A stretch of 48,935 nt of DNA from Granulosicoccus sp. (GCA_020627685.1 JAHDGK010000003.1:80428-129362), one strand, 5' to 3'. Numbered from the stretch's first letter, positions 35,641 to 45,456 are shown. Numbers and translations: made by a program. The notes: generated by a model from the letters alone, not told the origin.

Positions 35641-36765
35641 TTAGTTGCTCTGTCTGAACTGCTCCGACAATTCGATAGCGCGTTTTGCGCGGGCTTCCGT
35701 TTGCGGGTGTGACGATAAGTAGTCCATCAGTTTGGAGGTACGTTCCGACTCCTCTTTCTCGCTGTCGTCAGTCTTATCCGCTGTGTCTGAATCAGAATTT
35801 GAACCCGCGGGGATTGCAGCTTTACCCAGATTCCGGATGATGGTGGCAAAGTGGATCGGGTCTATGTTCAAAGCCGCCATTTGAGAAAACGCGTATTCGT
35901 CTGCGCGACTTTCTGCGTCTCGCGAGTAGCTTGATTGCATCAGCATAGTAGGCACACCAACCATAAGGTCACTAGCGCCGCTTGCGTCACCGATTGCAAT
36001 AGCCACTATGACAGACACGGTTGATGCTTGAATCACTTGAGTGAGTCCGTGCCGCTCAACAACGTGGCCTATCTCGTGAAGTAAAACAGCGTCTATTTCC
36101 TCTGGTTTGTCAGCCAGCTGAACAAACGCATCTGTCACGACGATATCGCCACCTGGGAGCGCCATGGCGTTGGGCATACCGTCCATGTTTCTAAAATGGA
36201 GTTTGAAGTCAAAGCCGTGCCCGTCCACTGACTGCGTCAGCTGATTAAACCGCTGAGTTAGCTCCAGTTGTCTTTGTTTGGGTAATGCGGATTCTTCAAA
36301 AAGAAAACGATCCAGCGTGCTCAGTGTTTGCTCGGAGATATGCTCGGTGGCGGTGATGGGAATACTGTACGCCGCTTTGGTAGCAATGTAGGGTAGTCCG
36401 TATTTGAAGAACCCGGCTGTGAATGCCACCGTTATGACAACAGCTGCTACGACCCAAGACGTATTCTTCTCAATCTTATCGATCAGCGAAGAGGGCTTAT
36501 GCTTGCTTCGTGATGTAAGTAGTGCGGTATCAATGAGGTCGTTATCGCTTGATTCGAACAGTGAATTGTCCGGCCAATAGATTTTACGGGGCACATTACC
36601 GATTCTATCGGACACACGAAGCGACTCAATCGAGCCGCTCTGGTTTTCATGCTGTGAGCCGTCTTCGTCGTCAATGACGAGTTCGTAGAAGCCACCTGTC
36701 ACTGTGAGCAGTGCTGCCTGTCTCCTGGATGATTCTGCTGAGTACCAGTGTCCCTTGATTTCCAT
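35641..36765 (-). CDS. M48-family zinc metallopeptidase with membrane anchor
   Basis: This 374-residue protein has the gluzincin motif HEIGH (H230, E231, H234) and a downstream Glu ligand in the SRDAESRADEYA block (E285). An N-terminal cytoplasmic-looking domain (1-100) precedes one clear membrane span (about 104-126). The peptidase domain follows, with MALPGGDIVVTDA before the zinc motif. A Ser/Asp/Glu-rich insert lies at about 322-343. It starts 22 bases after a YjgN/DUF898 membrane-protein gene. The pair may act on envelope proteins; substrates are unknown. Confidence 0.85.
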   Translation of the reverse strand: MEIKGHWYSAESSRRQAALLTVTGGFYELVIDDEDGSQHENQSGSIESLRVSDRIGNVPRKIYWPDNSLFESSDNDLIDTALLTSRSKHKPSSLIDKIEKNTSWVVAAVVITVAFTAGFFKYGLPYIATKAAYSIPITATEHISEQTLSTLDRFLFEESALPKQRQLELTQRFNQLTQSVDGHGFDFKLHFRNMDGMPNAMALPGGDIVVTDAFVQLADKPEEIDAVLLHEIGHVVERHGLTQVIQASTVSVIVAIAIGDASGASDLMVGVPTMLMQSSYSRDAESRADEYAFSQMAALNIDPIHFATIIRNLGKAAIPAGSNSDSDTADKTDDSEKEESERTSKLMDYLSSHPQTEARAKRAIELSEQFRQSN

Positions 36766-36787
36766 GATAAATGTCGGCGGCTAATCC

Positions 36788-37990
36788 CTATATACCAATA
36801 TCCAGATTGAAGGCATCTCCCAGTTCTTCACCAAAGGCACCCACTTCTTGTTTCTCGCTGGCGATATACTGGTCAAGGGATGCAGTGGATAAAAGAGTCG
36901 TATGTTTAGCATAAAATCGAGCAGCCCTAACTTTCGCCCAAGGAAATGCAAGCCCCACCGAAAATATGATGATAAGCAAATTAGATACAGTTAACCAGGT
37001 TAGGGCTCGCGCACCGACGTCGGACTTCAAACTGATATCTGTGCCTACTGTAGTTTGTGAGAGTGAGTAGTTTCTCACACGGGCACTGATGTATGCATAT
37101 AGCAAAAAGAACCATATATAAGTCAATGGGATGAATATGAACGTGAGCTTTTCGATAAACGCTCCAATGGCCTCATCGTTGTCGCCGGAAGCGTTTTCTT
37201 TCATCGAGCGCAACACATCGGTTATGCCGCTGCCCGCGACGCTATAGACGACTGCCCCAATGACACCGACAATAAGCAACGATGCTATAAATAGTAAAAC
37301 TGCCTTTCCGTAAATAGCAAAGTAGGAGCCTGTGCTTAGCTCTGCTGCAAATGGTGTTCTGCCGTATCGATAGTTGTTCAACATGTAGGCAGTGATAAGC
37401 TTCTTCATCCATGGATATAAAGCGTAGAAGCCTATGACACTTGCTATCACGGCAATGGTGGTCAGCACCTTGCTTCCCACAAACGAGATGCAAAATGCAG
37501 CTATTCCCAGCACAATGATGCTAAGTATGGGAACTCCTATCGCAATGAAATACAGTTCACCCAACTTGCCGTCAAAACCAAAACGGATGTTCCGATAGCT
37601 GGACATATAGCTGTTGAATTTTAGCGAACGCCACAATGCCCATGGGAACAACACAATGATTATTCCCCATGCGCTTAAGCTAATTATTGGGCTGAAATTC
37701 TGACCGAAAACAATGAGCGCCATAAGAACCGCCGCGATCAGCCGAGATAACAATATTTGCAGGGGCTTAACGTGGTACTCAAAAGATGAATTATCTAAGT
37801 AGGTGTTGCCGTAGAAATAGCGATTTGTTCGAACCTTCGCCCATGCTGAATAGACATACAAGGTAAGAATCGTAAGCAGAATATTGACGATCCAAATCTT
37901 AAAATATTCAAATCCGTTTCCTCGGAATTCGAACGGGTATGCCGTAGCTTCGGTGGTGAGTGAAGTTTCGTCTTCAGCGGCAGTTGACAT
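36788..37990 (-). CDS. YjgN/DUF898 family multi-spanning membrane protein
   Basis: This 400-residue inner-membrane protein begins its conserved part with FEFRGNGFEYFKIWIVNILLT (about 20-40). It repeats WAKVRTNRYFYGNTYL (about 50-65) and a similar PWAKVRAARFYAKHT near the C-terminus, the two-fold pattern of DUF898. About eight hydrophobic segments are visible. E. coli YjgN is the named relative and has no known function. It lies immediately before the M48 peptidase gene, and co-expression is likely. Confidence 0.83.
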   Translation of the reverse strand: MSTAAEDETSLTTEATAYPFEFRGNGFEYFKIWIVNILLTILTLYVYSAWAKVRTNRYFYGNTYLDNSSFEYHVKPLQILLSRLIAAVLMALIVFGQNFSPIISLSAWGIIIVLFPWALWRSLKFNSYMSSYRNIRFGFDGKLGELYFIAIGVPILSIIVLGIAAFCISFVGSKVLTTIAVIASVIGFYALYPWMKKLITAYMLNNYRYGRTPFAAELSTGSYFAIYGKAVLLFIASLLIVGVIGAVVYSVAGSGITDVLRSMKENASGDNDEAIGAFIEKLTFIFIPLTYIWFFLLYAYISARVRNYSLSQTTVGTDISLKSDVGARALTWLTVSNLLIIIFSVGLAFPWAKVRAARFYAKHTTLLSTASLDQYIASEKQEVGAFGEELGDAFNLDIGI

Positions 37991-38129
37991 CGGGTATCCT
38001 TTTTAAGGGCAGGTGTTAAAAATTTACAGCGAATATCGTCGTAAAAGACAATAGCAGGCCTGTTATATTAAGTAGTCGGCATGTAACCCTGATTCTGAAT
38101 TCCCTCGAACGTTTGAATATCACACCTCG

Positions 38130-38840
38130 ATGCGCATCAATAAATTTCTCTGTGCTACCGGCTTGTGTTCGAGAAAAGCTGCTGATGAGTATGTCAGCAG
38201 GGGAGAGGTATTGATCAACGGCCGCTTAGCCGTGCTGGGCGATAAAGTGTCCAAACACGACTCAGTTACGCTCAAAGGAGAGAAAGTTAATCTGTTGAGC
38301 GTTGATGACGTCATCGTCATCGCATTCAATAAGCCCAGAGGTGTGGTGTGTACTGCCAACGCGCAAACTGAAAACAATATCGTTGCGTTTATTGGTCATT
38401 CCTCGCGTGTTTACCCGGTAGGGCGGTTAGATAAGGAATCAGAAGGGCTCATTTTTCTAACGAATAAAAGTGGTTTGGTGGATAGCATCAACCAGTCCGG
38501 GAATCGTCACGAGAAAGAGTACCGGGTGACTGTGAATAAGACAATCACCGAAAGCTTCCTTGAAGGTATGCGTCATGGTGTTTCGATACTCGGTCAAACG
38601 ACTCATGCGTGCTCGTTGATTGCCGAATCAGAAACTGTCTTTCGTATAGTCTTAACCCAAGGACTGAATCGCCAAATTCGCCGAATGTGTTCGCATTTTG
38701 GTTTCCGCGTCGAAAGACTTCAGCGTATCCGCATTATGCATGTGCCTATTGACGGATTAGCACCGGGTGAGTGGCGCGACCTGACTGCAGATGAACTAAG
38801 CCCTCTGCTTAATCTGGTTGTTGATAAGAATTCAAGCTAG
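38130..38840 (+). CDS. rluF: 23S rRNA pseudouridine synthase RluF
   Basis: This 236-residue protein has an N-terminal S4 RNA-binding domain (MRINKFLCATGLCSRKAADEY) and the RsuA/RluB/RluE/RluF catalytic motif YPVGRLDKESEGLIFLTN with catalytic D101. The match to E. coli RluF runs the whole length (NRQIRRMC.HFG, GEWRDLT.DEL). RluF modifies 23S rRNA position 2604 in E. coli. It is transcribed alone; 139 bases separate it from the divergent DUF898 gene. Confidence 0.92.
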   Translation: MRINKFLCATGLCSRKAADEYVSRGEVLINGRLAVLGDKVSKHDSVTLKGEKVNLLSVDDVIVIAFNKPRGVVCTANAQTENNIVAFIGHSSRVYPVGRLDKESEGLIFLTNKSGLVDSINQSGNRHEKEYRVTVNKTITESFLEGMRHGVSILGQTTHACSLIAESETVFRIVLTQGLNRQIRRMCSHFGFRVERLQRIRIMHVPIDGLAPGEWRDLTADELSPLLNLVVDKNSS

Positions 38841-39024
38841 GCCACGAAAGCCGGATTGCAGCTAACAGTTACTCGTGATTGAACTGCCCACGCAAATCCA
38901 AAATATAGTCTCTCTATCAAGCCTGAGTAACCTGCGGAATCAAAGCGCATAGCCGATTCGTTTGAGTGTGGCCGTCTATCCAAATAGGACAGACGGATTG
39001 TTCAACCTCACTCGTTTGAGATCT

Positions 39025-42000
39025 ATGGCTAATTGGCGACAGACGTGGAAAAAGCACCAAAGGATTAGAACCAGACAGCTTCCTGTGGTCGAGATTCTAG
39101 AGCCGAGGGTATTGTATTCGGCCGATTCCGTGGCCAGTTTGCTGCCTCTTTTATTGCCTGACGAATTGGACGTTGCTCCTTCGGTTGACCCATCTGTGTT
39201 GTCAGATGCGGAGGCTGTGCTGACCGAGTCGGATTTGCGAGCGCAACATGGTGAACCCTTAGTTCCCATTAAACACGTGGTGTTTGTTGATTCAGCAGTG
39301 CCTGAAATAGACAGCTTGCTGGATGCCATCAACAAGGATCAGACGGAAATTTTCGTTGTTGATGCTCAAACAGATGCTATTGCCGAAATAACTCAAACGT
39401 TGAAGTCGTACGGTGACCTTTCATCGGTACAAATCATTTCACACGGTAGCAGCGGTCAGCTCTCTCTTGGTGGGGAGTCAATTACTGAGCAATCGCTATT
39501 GGATGAAAAGCACGCTATTGCTTCCTGGTCAGATGCATTGAACATTGACGGGGATATTCTTCTCCTAGGGTGTGATGTAGCGAGCGGTGATGCCGGTATT
39601 CGTTTTGTTGAGCAACTTGCTCGCTTGGCTGGAAGTGATGTAGCTGCAAGTACTGATAAAACCGGGCACGCCCGATCGGGGGGAGACTGGGAGCTAGAAT
39701 ACGTTGTTGGTGATATCAATGTTGATTGGAAGCCCATTGGCGAATTTCAGGACGACTGGACTTACACGCTCGGCACAATCACCGTCGATACATTTACCGA
39801 TAAGTTTTCGAACGTAATACAAGACACTTGGAACATCGGGAGCCTGGCCTCTTACCAGATGGCCAATGATTTTGAAGTCTCGTTAAGAGAAGCTGTGTAT
39901 GTCGCCCAGAATTTTGATGATATAGATACCATTCGTTTGCCGGGTGGTAACTACACTTTGACGATTGCGCCTGTGGGTGCCGATGATGGCAAGACTGGTG
40001 ACTTGAATGTTTCGGACGACACCATTCTACTTGGCTTGGGTAATGATTTAAATCCGACCGTACTTGAACAAGGTGTTGCAGATAATCGGATTATAAGCGG
40101 CGATGGTGGAACACTGACATTGAACAATGTCACGTTGGAAGGTGCTAGCTATACAGCGGGTCGTGGTGGTGCGGTCTACTCCGATGCGAATGTTGAATTG
40201 ATTGACGCAAAACTTGAAAATAATTCGAGTGCTTTCGACGGCGGCGCTGTTGCAACTTTGGGCAATTTAACGGTTCAGGGCTCTGAGCTTCGTAATAACA
40301 GTAGTGATGTTTTTGGCGGTGCCTTATACAGCGAAGGGGAAATCACAATAGAGGATAGTCTGTTTGTTGCCAATCATTCAGTCGATGATGGCGGCGCTGT
40401 CTATGCATTCGGACAAAGGCTGTCGATAGAAGACTCTGGGTTCACGGGTAACTATACAGACTCGCCTGACGCAGGTGGTGTTATCGGCCACGGTGGTGCG
40501 GTTGCGGGTACATCTGACATCGTTGTGAACAGAAGTTCCTTTGACGATAACGAGACACGAAATGTGAACCTCACGTCATTGGGCGGGGCAATCTATCATA
40601 GCGGTAGCGGTTCTCTGGCTATTTCCGATGTGACGTTTTCTGCAAATCAAGCAGTGTCAGGCGGGGCGGTTTACACCAATCAAACTGCAACTGTATCAAG
40701 CTCCACATTTGTGGATAATCAGGCAATACTAAATGCCGCATCCATTTGGTCTGACGGAGCATCGCTTCAAATAGACAGTTCGTTATTTTCAGACAATGGC
40801 TTTATCAGCCCGGCTGCGGCGGGATCGAGCCTGGTTGTTGTTTCACCTCAACATATTGTGTTTGGTTCGGTAGCGTCGGCAGGTTTTAACTTGTTCGACT
40901 TTGACCCTAGCGCACAATTGTCTGTGGCGGACACTGACATAGTTAATACGGTAACAGGGAGCGTGGCTGCCCAACTGGATCCGCTGTCAATGCTTGCAGA
41001 TAGCTACGTAAAAGTTCACGCATTGCAAGATAGTAGTCAGGCAATCAATGCGGGTAAAGTGAGCGCGGCTAATGCTGAAGATGCTCAAGGCTTGCCGCGT
41101 GATCAAATATCAGACATTGGATCTTCTGAGCACAATGGGCAGGATTCTGTCGTCGTCTGGTCAGATACCAATGGTGATATTTTCAGGTCTGATCTTGAGT
41201 TTTCTAATGTACAGCAGATAGTCGATGCGGCGATTACGCCTGAGTCGATTAAAATAAGTGAATCCACTGCGAGTGTTTACTGGCTTGCTAATGGCAATAC
41301 TGAGTTAGCATCGTCAACCCTGGACGGTGTTGGCGGGCAAAGCACATTGTTGACGAATCTTGTCGCGGCCACCGGGCTGGCGTTAGATTCAGCAGCTGCG
41401 CATTTATATGTGTCTTTTGCCGGTGCTCTGCCGCGAATTGATCGATACGATTTAAATAATCTGGGGGCTGCTCCTACCACGGTTGTTGATAATAGTGCGA
41501 GCTTTACAACGTCTTTGGACCCTACAGAGATCATTGCTAACCCGGGCAAGATTGCCTTTAATACCAATACCGGACAATTGGTTTGGGTCGAAGAGGGTAA
41601 TGGAGCCGTTCCTGCGTCCATACGAGTTTTGAGTGTGTCGGCCAATACAATCGATTTAGTCTCTGCATCGGTAGTTGCTGATTCAGTAACACTAAATCCG
41701 GAGGGAACAGAAGTCTATTGGACCGAGACTGCGTCAAATCTGGTGAGTCATTATGATTTTGACACACAATTGCAGGCTCAGATTTCCACGCAAAACCCGG
41801 ACACATCGCCGACAGGAATTGCCTATGGAAAGTCTGAAGATCGAATCGTTTGGATTTCAGATTCGGCGAACAGCATTAATACAACGGATGCTATCAATGA
41901 AACAGCCGTATCGCGCTATGTACACCCTAGTGCTATTCAAGATATTGCGACGATGCGAACAACGTCGGTCACTGACACGCCGTTTATTCAAACTAACAAT

Positions 42001-45000
42001 CCTCTGAATCTGAATGAAGGGTCGGAAAAACTGATAGAGGAGCTGCAACTTAGCGCGTTCGACCCCGATTCTGATCTTGATGAACTTGTGTATACCGTGA
42101 CCGATACTCCAGAGAATGGAGAAGTATTGTTAAACGGTTTACCTACGGTTCAATTCACTCAGCAAAACGTGAATGACGATATCGTCGTTTATAGGCACGA
42201 TGGCACTGAAACGTTTGTTGACCAAATAGAGTTTCAGGTATCTGACGGTTTAAATAGCTCTGATCGATTCAAATACGATATATCAATCAATCAGGTTAAC
42301 GATGCGCCTACGCTATCCGTTGCAACCGATATCAATGATATTTCATTGCGCATGTATCTGGAAGAGGACGATGTTCACGTCCTGTCCCCAAGTTTGCTTA
42401 TCGGTTTGGATCCTGAAACGCCCGCAGACAGCCTGGTCTATACGCTGAACTCTGTGACGACAGCCGGCAGGTTCCTGGTAGCAGGTGTTGAATCAACGAC
42501 CTTTACCGGCGCTCAGCTTGCCGCCGGCGAGGTCGTGTTTGAGCATGACGGATCTGAGATTGCACCCGATAGCTTAGATTTCCAAGTGTTTGATGGTGCC
42601 GCTGAAAACAATGAGTCAGGAGTTGTGACCGTCGATTTTGATTTTCAATTGGTTAACGACCCTCCAGTTCTAACCACGACTCCCATTTCGGTGTTTGAAA
42701 ATGGAACCGTATTGATCAGTAATCAAAACCTGATGATAAGCGATCCTGATTTAGGGACTGAGTTAGTCACCTATAGTCTGGCGGAGATGCCTAGTCATGG
42801 AACTGTAAGAGTCGGTAACGTAACGTTGACGTCCACGTCCGATACGTTTTCTCAAATAGATCTTAACAATAGTTTTGTGTCTTACTCCCCGTCAGTCAAT
42901 ATATCTGAAAACCAAAATTCGACTTACAGCATTCTTTTTGTTGCTACTGATCCGCAGGGAGATGATTCGGGACCTGTTGCACTAGATGTTCAATTAACGG
43001 GTATTAATAATGCGCCGGAGCTGAACACTGTTCCACTAGAGATAGAAGAGGGAGAAGAAGTTATTCTGACTATTGCCAATCTTGTTGTCAGTGATTCAGA
43101 TACGTCTAGTGATGATTGGGTGATTGGGTACAGGCCAACAGAAAACACCAACGGTACTCTCTCCATTCTGTTTGCACCTGAGGAAATTGATGACGATGGT
43201 TACTACACATTCACTTATAGGGATTTACTCGTAGGGAATGTTGTTTATAGACATGATGGTGGGGAATTAGATTCTGCTCAGCTTGCGTTTCGTGTCAGTG
43301 ATGGTATTACCATCACTGACGAAAAATTGCTCAATATATCGGTAACACCTGTCAATGATATCCCTCAATTTACGATGGCATCGGACAGAATGACCGTCGA
43401 TGAGGGTGGTAGCTACGTTTTTCAACGAGCAGACTTTACTATTATCGATGCGGATGCCAACGATGTAGATCTCATCGTCTCCGCGACTTTGTCTGCTGAG
43501 GCGAAGGGTCAGATACTAGTCGATGGTGAGCCGAGTCATGTTTTCATGCTGTCTGATCTGACCGAAGGTCGAGTGTCTTATCAGCACTCAGGTGAAGAAC
43601 CTGATGTGGTAGGCAATACCGACGAAATAGTCTTTACCGTCGGTGATGGTGTAGCAGACTCATCTGCCGTCACATTAACTTTTGACGTGCAGAGTACTAA
43701 TGATTTGCCGGTATTTACATTTACACCATCTGATGAGCCACTAGTAGAGAATGTCGAAGGGGGTGTTGTTGGCAAGCTAAGCGTGTCGGATTCTGATACC
43801 GGTGATGTCATTGAGGTGACCCTTAGTGATAATCGGTTTGAGCTGATACCAGATGTTGGTGTCGACAACAGTTACACCGTGGTTCTAGCGTCAGGGCAGT
43901 CCGTCGACTTTGAAGTTGACGCTACTTCAAGCGGAAGATTCAACCTGGAAGTGACAGCTTTTGATACCAACCCTAACGTTGTAAGAAATCCGACGTATCA
44001 GGGTGTTCAGCAGGAAGAATTAATTCAGGTTGAAGATGTTAACGATGCGCCAGTTATAAATTTGTCAGCAGTTACCAATGAGGTTGTGGGTAATGGATAT
44101 ACTTTCGATAGCTCATGGGTTGAAGATCAGGACAACAACGCAGAAGACTTACTGTTTTCAGCGACATTGATCGACGGGTCGCCGTTGCCTGATTGGCTGT
44201 CTTTTAATAGTGAATCTCGTCAGTTTCAGGTGATTGATCCTGAATCACCGGACCTAAGAAATCTGGATCTCATGGTAAGCATTGATGATGGCGTTGGAGG
44301 TACTGATTCAGTGCCTTTGAAGCTATATTTTGAGTCTCAGACAGATAGCGAGTCCACTGACCCTGAGCAAGAGGTTGAGGTTGAGGTTGAACCTGAGCCG
44401 GAACCGACACTGGAAGCTGCTGCACCGACAACTGTCTCGAATGAAGAAGACGAGATGGATGTTAGCAGTTCAGAGTCAGAAAAACCTGACACATCATCCT
44501 CTGCAGCTGCCACAGGAACTGGTGGTGTGGTGTCAACACAGCAGTCTGTTATCGATGCACGTGATGATGATGCCGAACTGGCATTGAACGCTCAAAAAGA
44601 GGCAGAGGAACGTGAAGCCAGACTGTATGAAAAAGTAGACATTCATGATCTGGTAAAACCGCTGGATTCCTTCGGTACGCTGGTATTGGCGGAACTCGGA
44701 AACGACAACAGTTCGGAGACGTCTTCATCGTTAGCATCTAACGTCGGCTCCGATATAGATACTCGAGACTTGGCACAAATATTTGCTGATTCAAAAGCTG
44801 CTTTCGATGCGCAGTCGGCTGTGCTAGCCGTGGGTATGGATAACAAGGTGTACCCTGATGAAGAGCGATCAGCAGCCATGAAAGCATTGTTCGGTACGTC
44901 AACCGGTATATCAACCGGGTTGTCTGTCGGTTATCTTATCTGGCTTATCAGGGGAGGTACCTTGATGGGCGGTGTCTTGTCTTCCTTGCCCGCCTGGAGA

Positions 45001-45171
45001 TTCGTGGATCCATTGCCAGTGTTGAGTTCGATCGGTGAAGCTTCCGACGACGACGAAGAATCATTAGAATCAATTGTGGACAGTTCCGGACAAGCCGCGC
45101 CCCCAAAACAGGGAATCCGTTCAATTTCTGCCGGTGGATTCTTCTCAAAGGTTATGGGCTTGAAGCGTTAA
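39025..45171 (+). CDS. Giant LEPR/DUF4347 surface protein with beta-helix and cadherin-like repeats
   Basis: I prefer the ATG at 39025 (2048 residues), preceded by a GAGAT, over a TTG at 38962 with no ribosome site. Numbering is from that ATG. A basic N-terminus leads into the LEPR-type motif LEPRVLYSAD (25-34); no Sec signal is seen. DUF4347 spans about 83-250, with H140 in SHGSSG and C183 in LLGCDVASG. Next come a parallel beta-helix with GGAV/FxxN repeats (about 373-580), a YWTD-like propeller region (about 706-980), about five CSPG/cadherin-like repeats linked by VNDxP (about 990-1560), and a cadherin-like domain (about 1670-1770). An acidic linker (about 1770-1836) precedes a hydrophobic segment at 1960-2000. 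Its role is probably surface attachment or interaction. Confidence 0.88.
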   Translation: MANWRQTWKKHQRIRTRQLPVVEILEPRVLYSADSVASLLPLLLPDELDVAPSVDPSVLSDAEAVLTESDLRAQHGEPLVPIKHVVFVDSAVPEIDSLLDAINKDQTEIFVVDAQTDAIAEITQTLKSYGDLSSVQIISHGSSGQLSLGGESITEQSLLDEKHAIASWSDALNIDGDILLLGCDVASGDAGIRFVEQLARLAGSDVAASTDKTGHARSGGDWELEYVVGDINVDWKPIGEFQDDWTYTLGTITVDTFTDKFSNVIQDTWNIGSLASYQMANDFEVSLREAVYVAQNFDDIDTIRLPGGNYTLTIAPVGADDGKTGDLNVSDDTILLGLGNDLNPTVLEQGVADNRIISGDGGTLTLNNVTLEGASYTAGRGGAVYSDANVELIDAKLENNSSAFDGGAVATLGNLTVQGSELRNNSSDVFGGALYSEGEITIEDSLFVANHSVDDGGAVYAFGQRLSIEDSGFTGNYTDSPDAGGVIGHGGAVAGTSDIVVNRSSFDDNETRNVNLTSLGGAIYHSGSGSLAISDVTFSANQAVSGGAVYTNQTATVSSSTFVDNQAILNAASIWSDGASLQIDSSLFSDNGFISPAAAGSSLVVVSPQHIVFGSVASAGFNLFDFDPSAQLSVADTDIVNTVTGSVAAQLDPLSMLADSYVKVHALQDSSQAINAGKVSAANAEDAQGLPRDQISDIGSSEHNGQDSVVVWSDTNGDIFRSDLEFSNVQQIVDAAITPESIKISESTASVYWLANGNTELASSTLDGVGGQSTLLTNLVAATGLALDSAAAHLYVSFAGALPRIDRYDLNNLGAAPTTVVDNSASFTTSLDPTEIIANPGKIAFNTNTGQLVWVEEGNGAVPASIRVLSVSANTIDLVSASVVADSVTLNPEGTEVYWTETASNLVSHYDFDTQLQAQISTQNPDTSPTGIAYGKSEDRIVWISDSANSINTTDAINETAVSRYVHPSAIQDIATMRTTSVTDTPFIQTNNPLNLNEGSEKLIEELQLSAFDPDSDLDELVYTVTDTPENGEVLLNGLPTVQFTQQNVNDDIVVYRHDGTETFVDQIEFQVSDGLNSSDRFKYDISINQVNDAPTLSVATDINDISLRMYLEEDDVHVLSPSLLIGLDPETPADSLVYTLNSVTTAGRFLVAGVESTTFTGAQLAAGEVVFEHDGSEIAPDSLDFQVFDGAAENNESGVVTVDFDFQLVNDPPVLTTTPISVFENGTVLISNQNLMISDPDLGTELVTYSLAEMPSHGTVRVGNVTLTSTSDTFSQIDLNNSFVSYSPSVNISENQNSTYSILFVATDPQGDDSGPVALDVQLTGINNAPELNTVPLEIEEGEEVILTIANLVVSDSDTSSDDWVIGYRPTENTNGTLSILFAPEEIDDDGYYTFTYRDLLVGNVVYRHDGGELDSAQLAFRVSDGITITDEKLLNISVTPVNDIPQFTMASDRMTVDEGGSYVFQRADFTIIDADANDVDLIVSATLSAEAKGQILVDGEPSHVFMLSDLTEGRVSYQHSGEEPDVVGNTDEIVFTVGDGVADSSAVTLTFDVQSTNDLPVFTFTPSDEPLVENVEGGVVGKLSVSDSDTGDVIEVTLSDNRFELIPDVGVDNSYTVVLASGQSVDFEVDATSSGRFNLEVTAFDTNPNVVRNPTYQGVQQEELIQVEDVNDAPVINLSAVTNEVVGNGYTFDSSWVEDQDNNAEDLLFSATLIDGSPLPDWLSFNSESRQFQVIDPESPDLRNLDLMVSIDDGVGGTDSVPLKLYFESQTDSESTDPEQEVEVEVEPEPEPTLEAAAPTTVSNEEDEMDVSSSESEKPDTSSSAAATGTGGVVSTQQSVIDARDDDAELALNAQKEAEEREARLYEKVDIHDLVKPLDSFGTLVLAELGNDNSSETSSSLASNVGSDIDTRDLAQIFADSKAAFDAQSAVLAVGMDNKVYPDEERSAAMKALFGTSTGISTGLSVGYLIWLIRGGTLMGGVLSSLPAWRFVDPLPVLSSIGEASDDDEESLESIVDSSGQAAPPKQGIRSISAGGFFSKVMGLKR

Positions 45172-45189
45172 ACCGTTTATTATCCGCGT

Positions 45190-45408
45190 ATGAGTGTAAA
45201 TGACCGCGGGTATACATTAGCGTCGACCGATGAGGTCATGATGGTTCAGGAAACCATGAAAGTTATGGGTTTGTACCGGGGGGCAATAGACGGCCTCGCC
45301 GGTACTAAAACGCTCGCCGCGGTCAGAGCGTACAAAAAATCAGTGCATATGGCCCCGAACAATTCTCTAACTAAAGAATTCATAGAGCATTTGCGTACCG
45401 AAGCTTAA
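45190..45408 (+). CDS. Small peptidoglycan-binding-domain protein
   Basis: This 72-residue protein consists almost entirely of one PG_binding_1-like repeat (VQETMKVMGLYRGAIDGLAGTKTLAAVRAYK). It has no signal peptide or lipobox. It starts 18 bases after the giant protein's stop, so the two are probably co-transcribed. In other proteins this domain binds cell-wall peptidoglycan; a free cytoplasmic copy is odd, and it may instead be a partner for the giant protein. An ATGATG a little downstream could be an alternative start. Confidence 0.7.
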   Translation: MSVNDRGYTLASTDEVMMVQETMKVMGLYRGAIDGLAGTKTLAAVRAYKKSVHMAPNNSLTKEFIEHLRTEA

Positions 45409-45438
45409 GCCCAATCGTGCGAAACACTGGGTAGAGCC

Positions 45439-45456
45439 GGATTGACTCAATCCTTA
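45439..45456 (+). terminator. Weak terminator-like hairpin between convergent genes
   Basis: GGATTG and CAATCC pair across ACT and are followed by TTA. The stem overlaps the stop codon of the convergent MarR gene. It is short and the T-tract is poor, so termination would be inefficient. Confidence 0.3.

Noticed and set aside
33811-38840. Genomic island integrated at tRNA-Lys
   Set aside because: No integrase, no transposase and no direct repeat of the tRNA 3' end were seen; RluF, UspA and M48 genes are ordinary chromosomal genes.
38962-39024. TTG start of the giant protein at 38962
   Set aside because: No ribosome-binding site precedes it, whereas the ATG at 39025 has a GAG at good spacing and puts the LEPR motif at a usual distance from the start.
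40141-44340. RTX/VCBS-type type I secretion adhesin
   Set aside because: No glycine-aspartate RTX nonapeptides or type I secretion C-terminal signal were seen; the end of the protein is a hydrophobic module instead.
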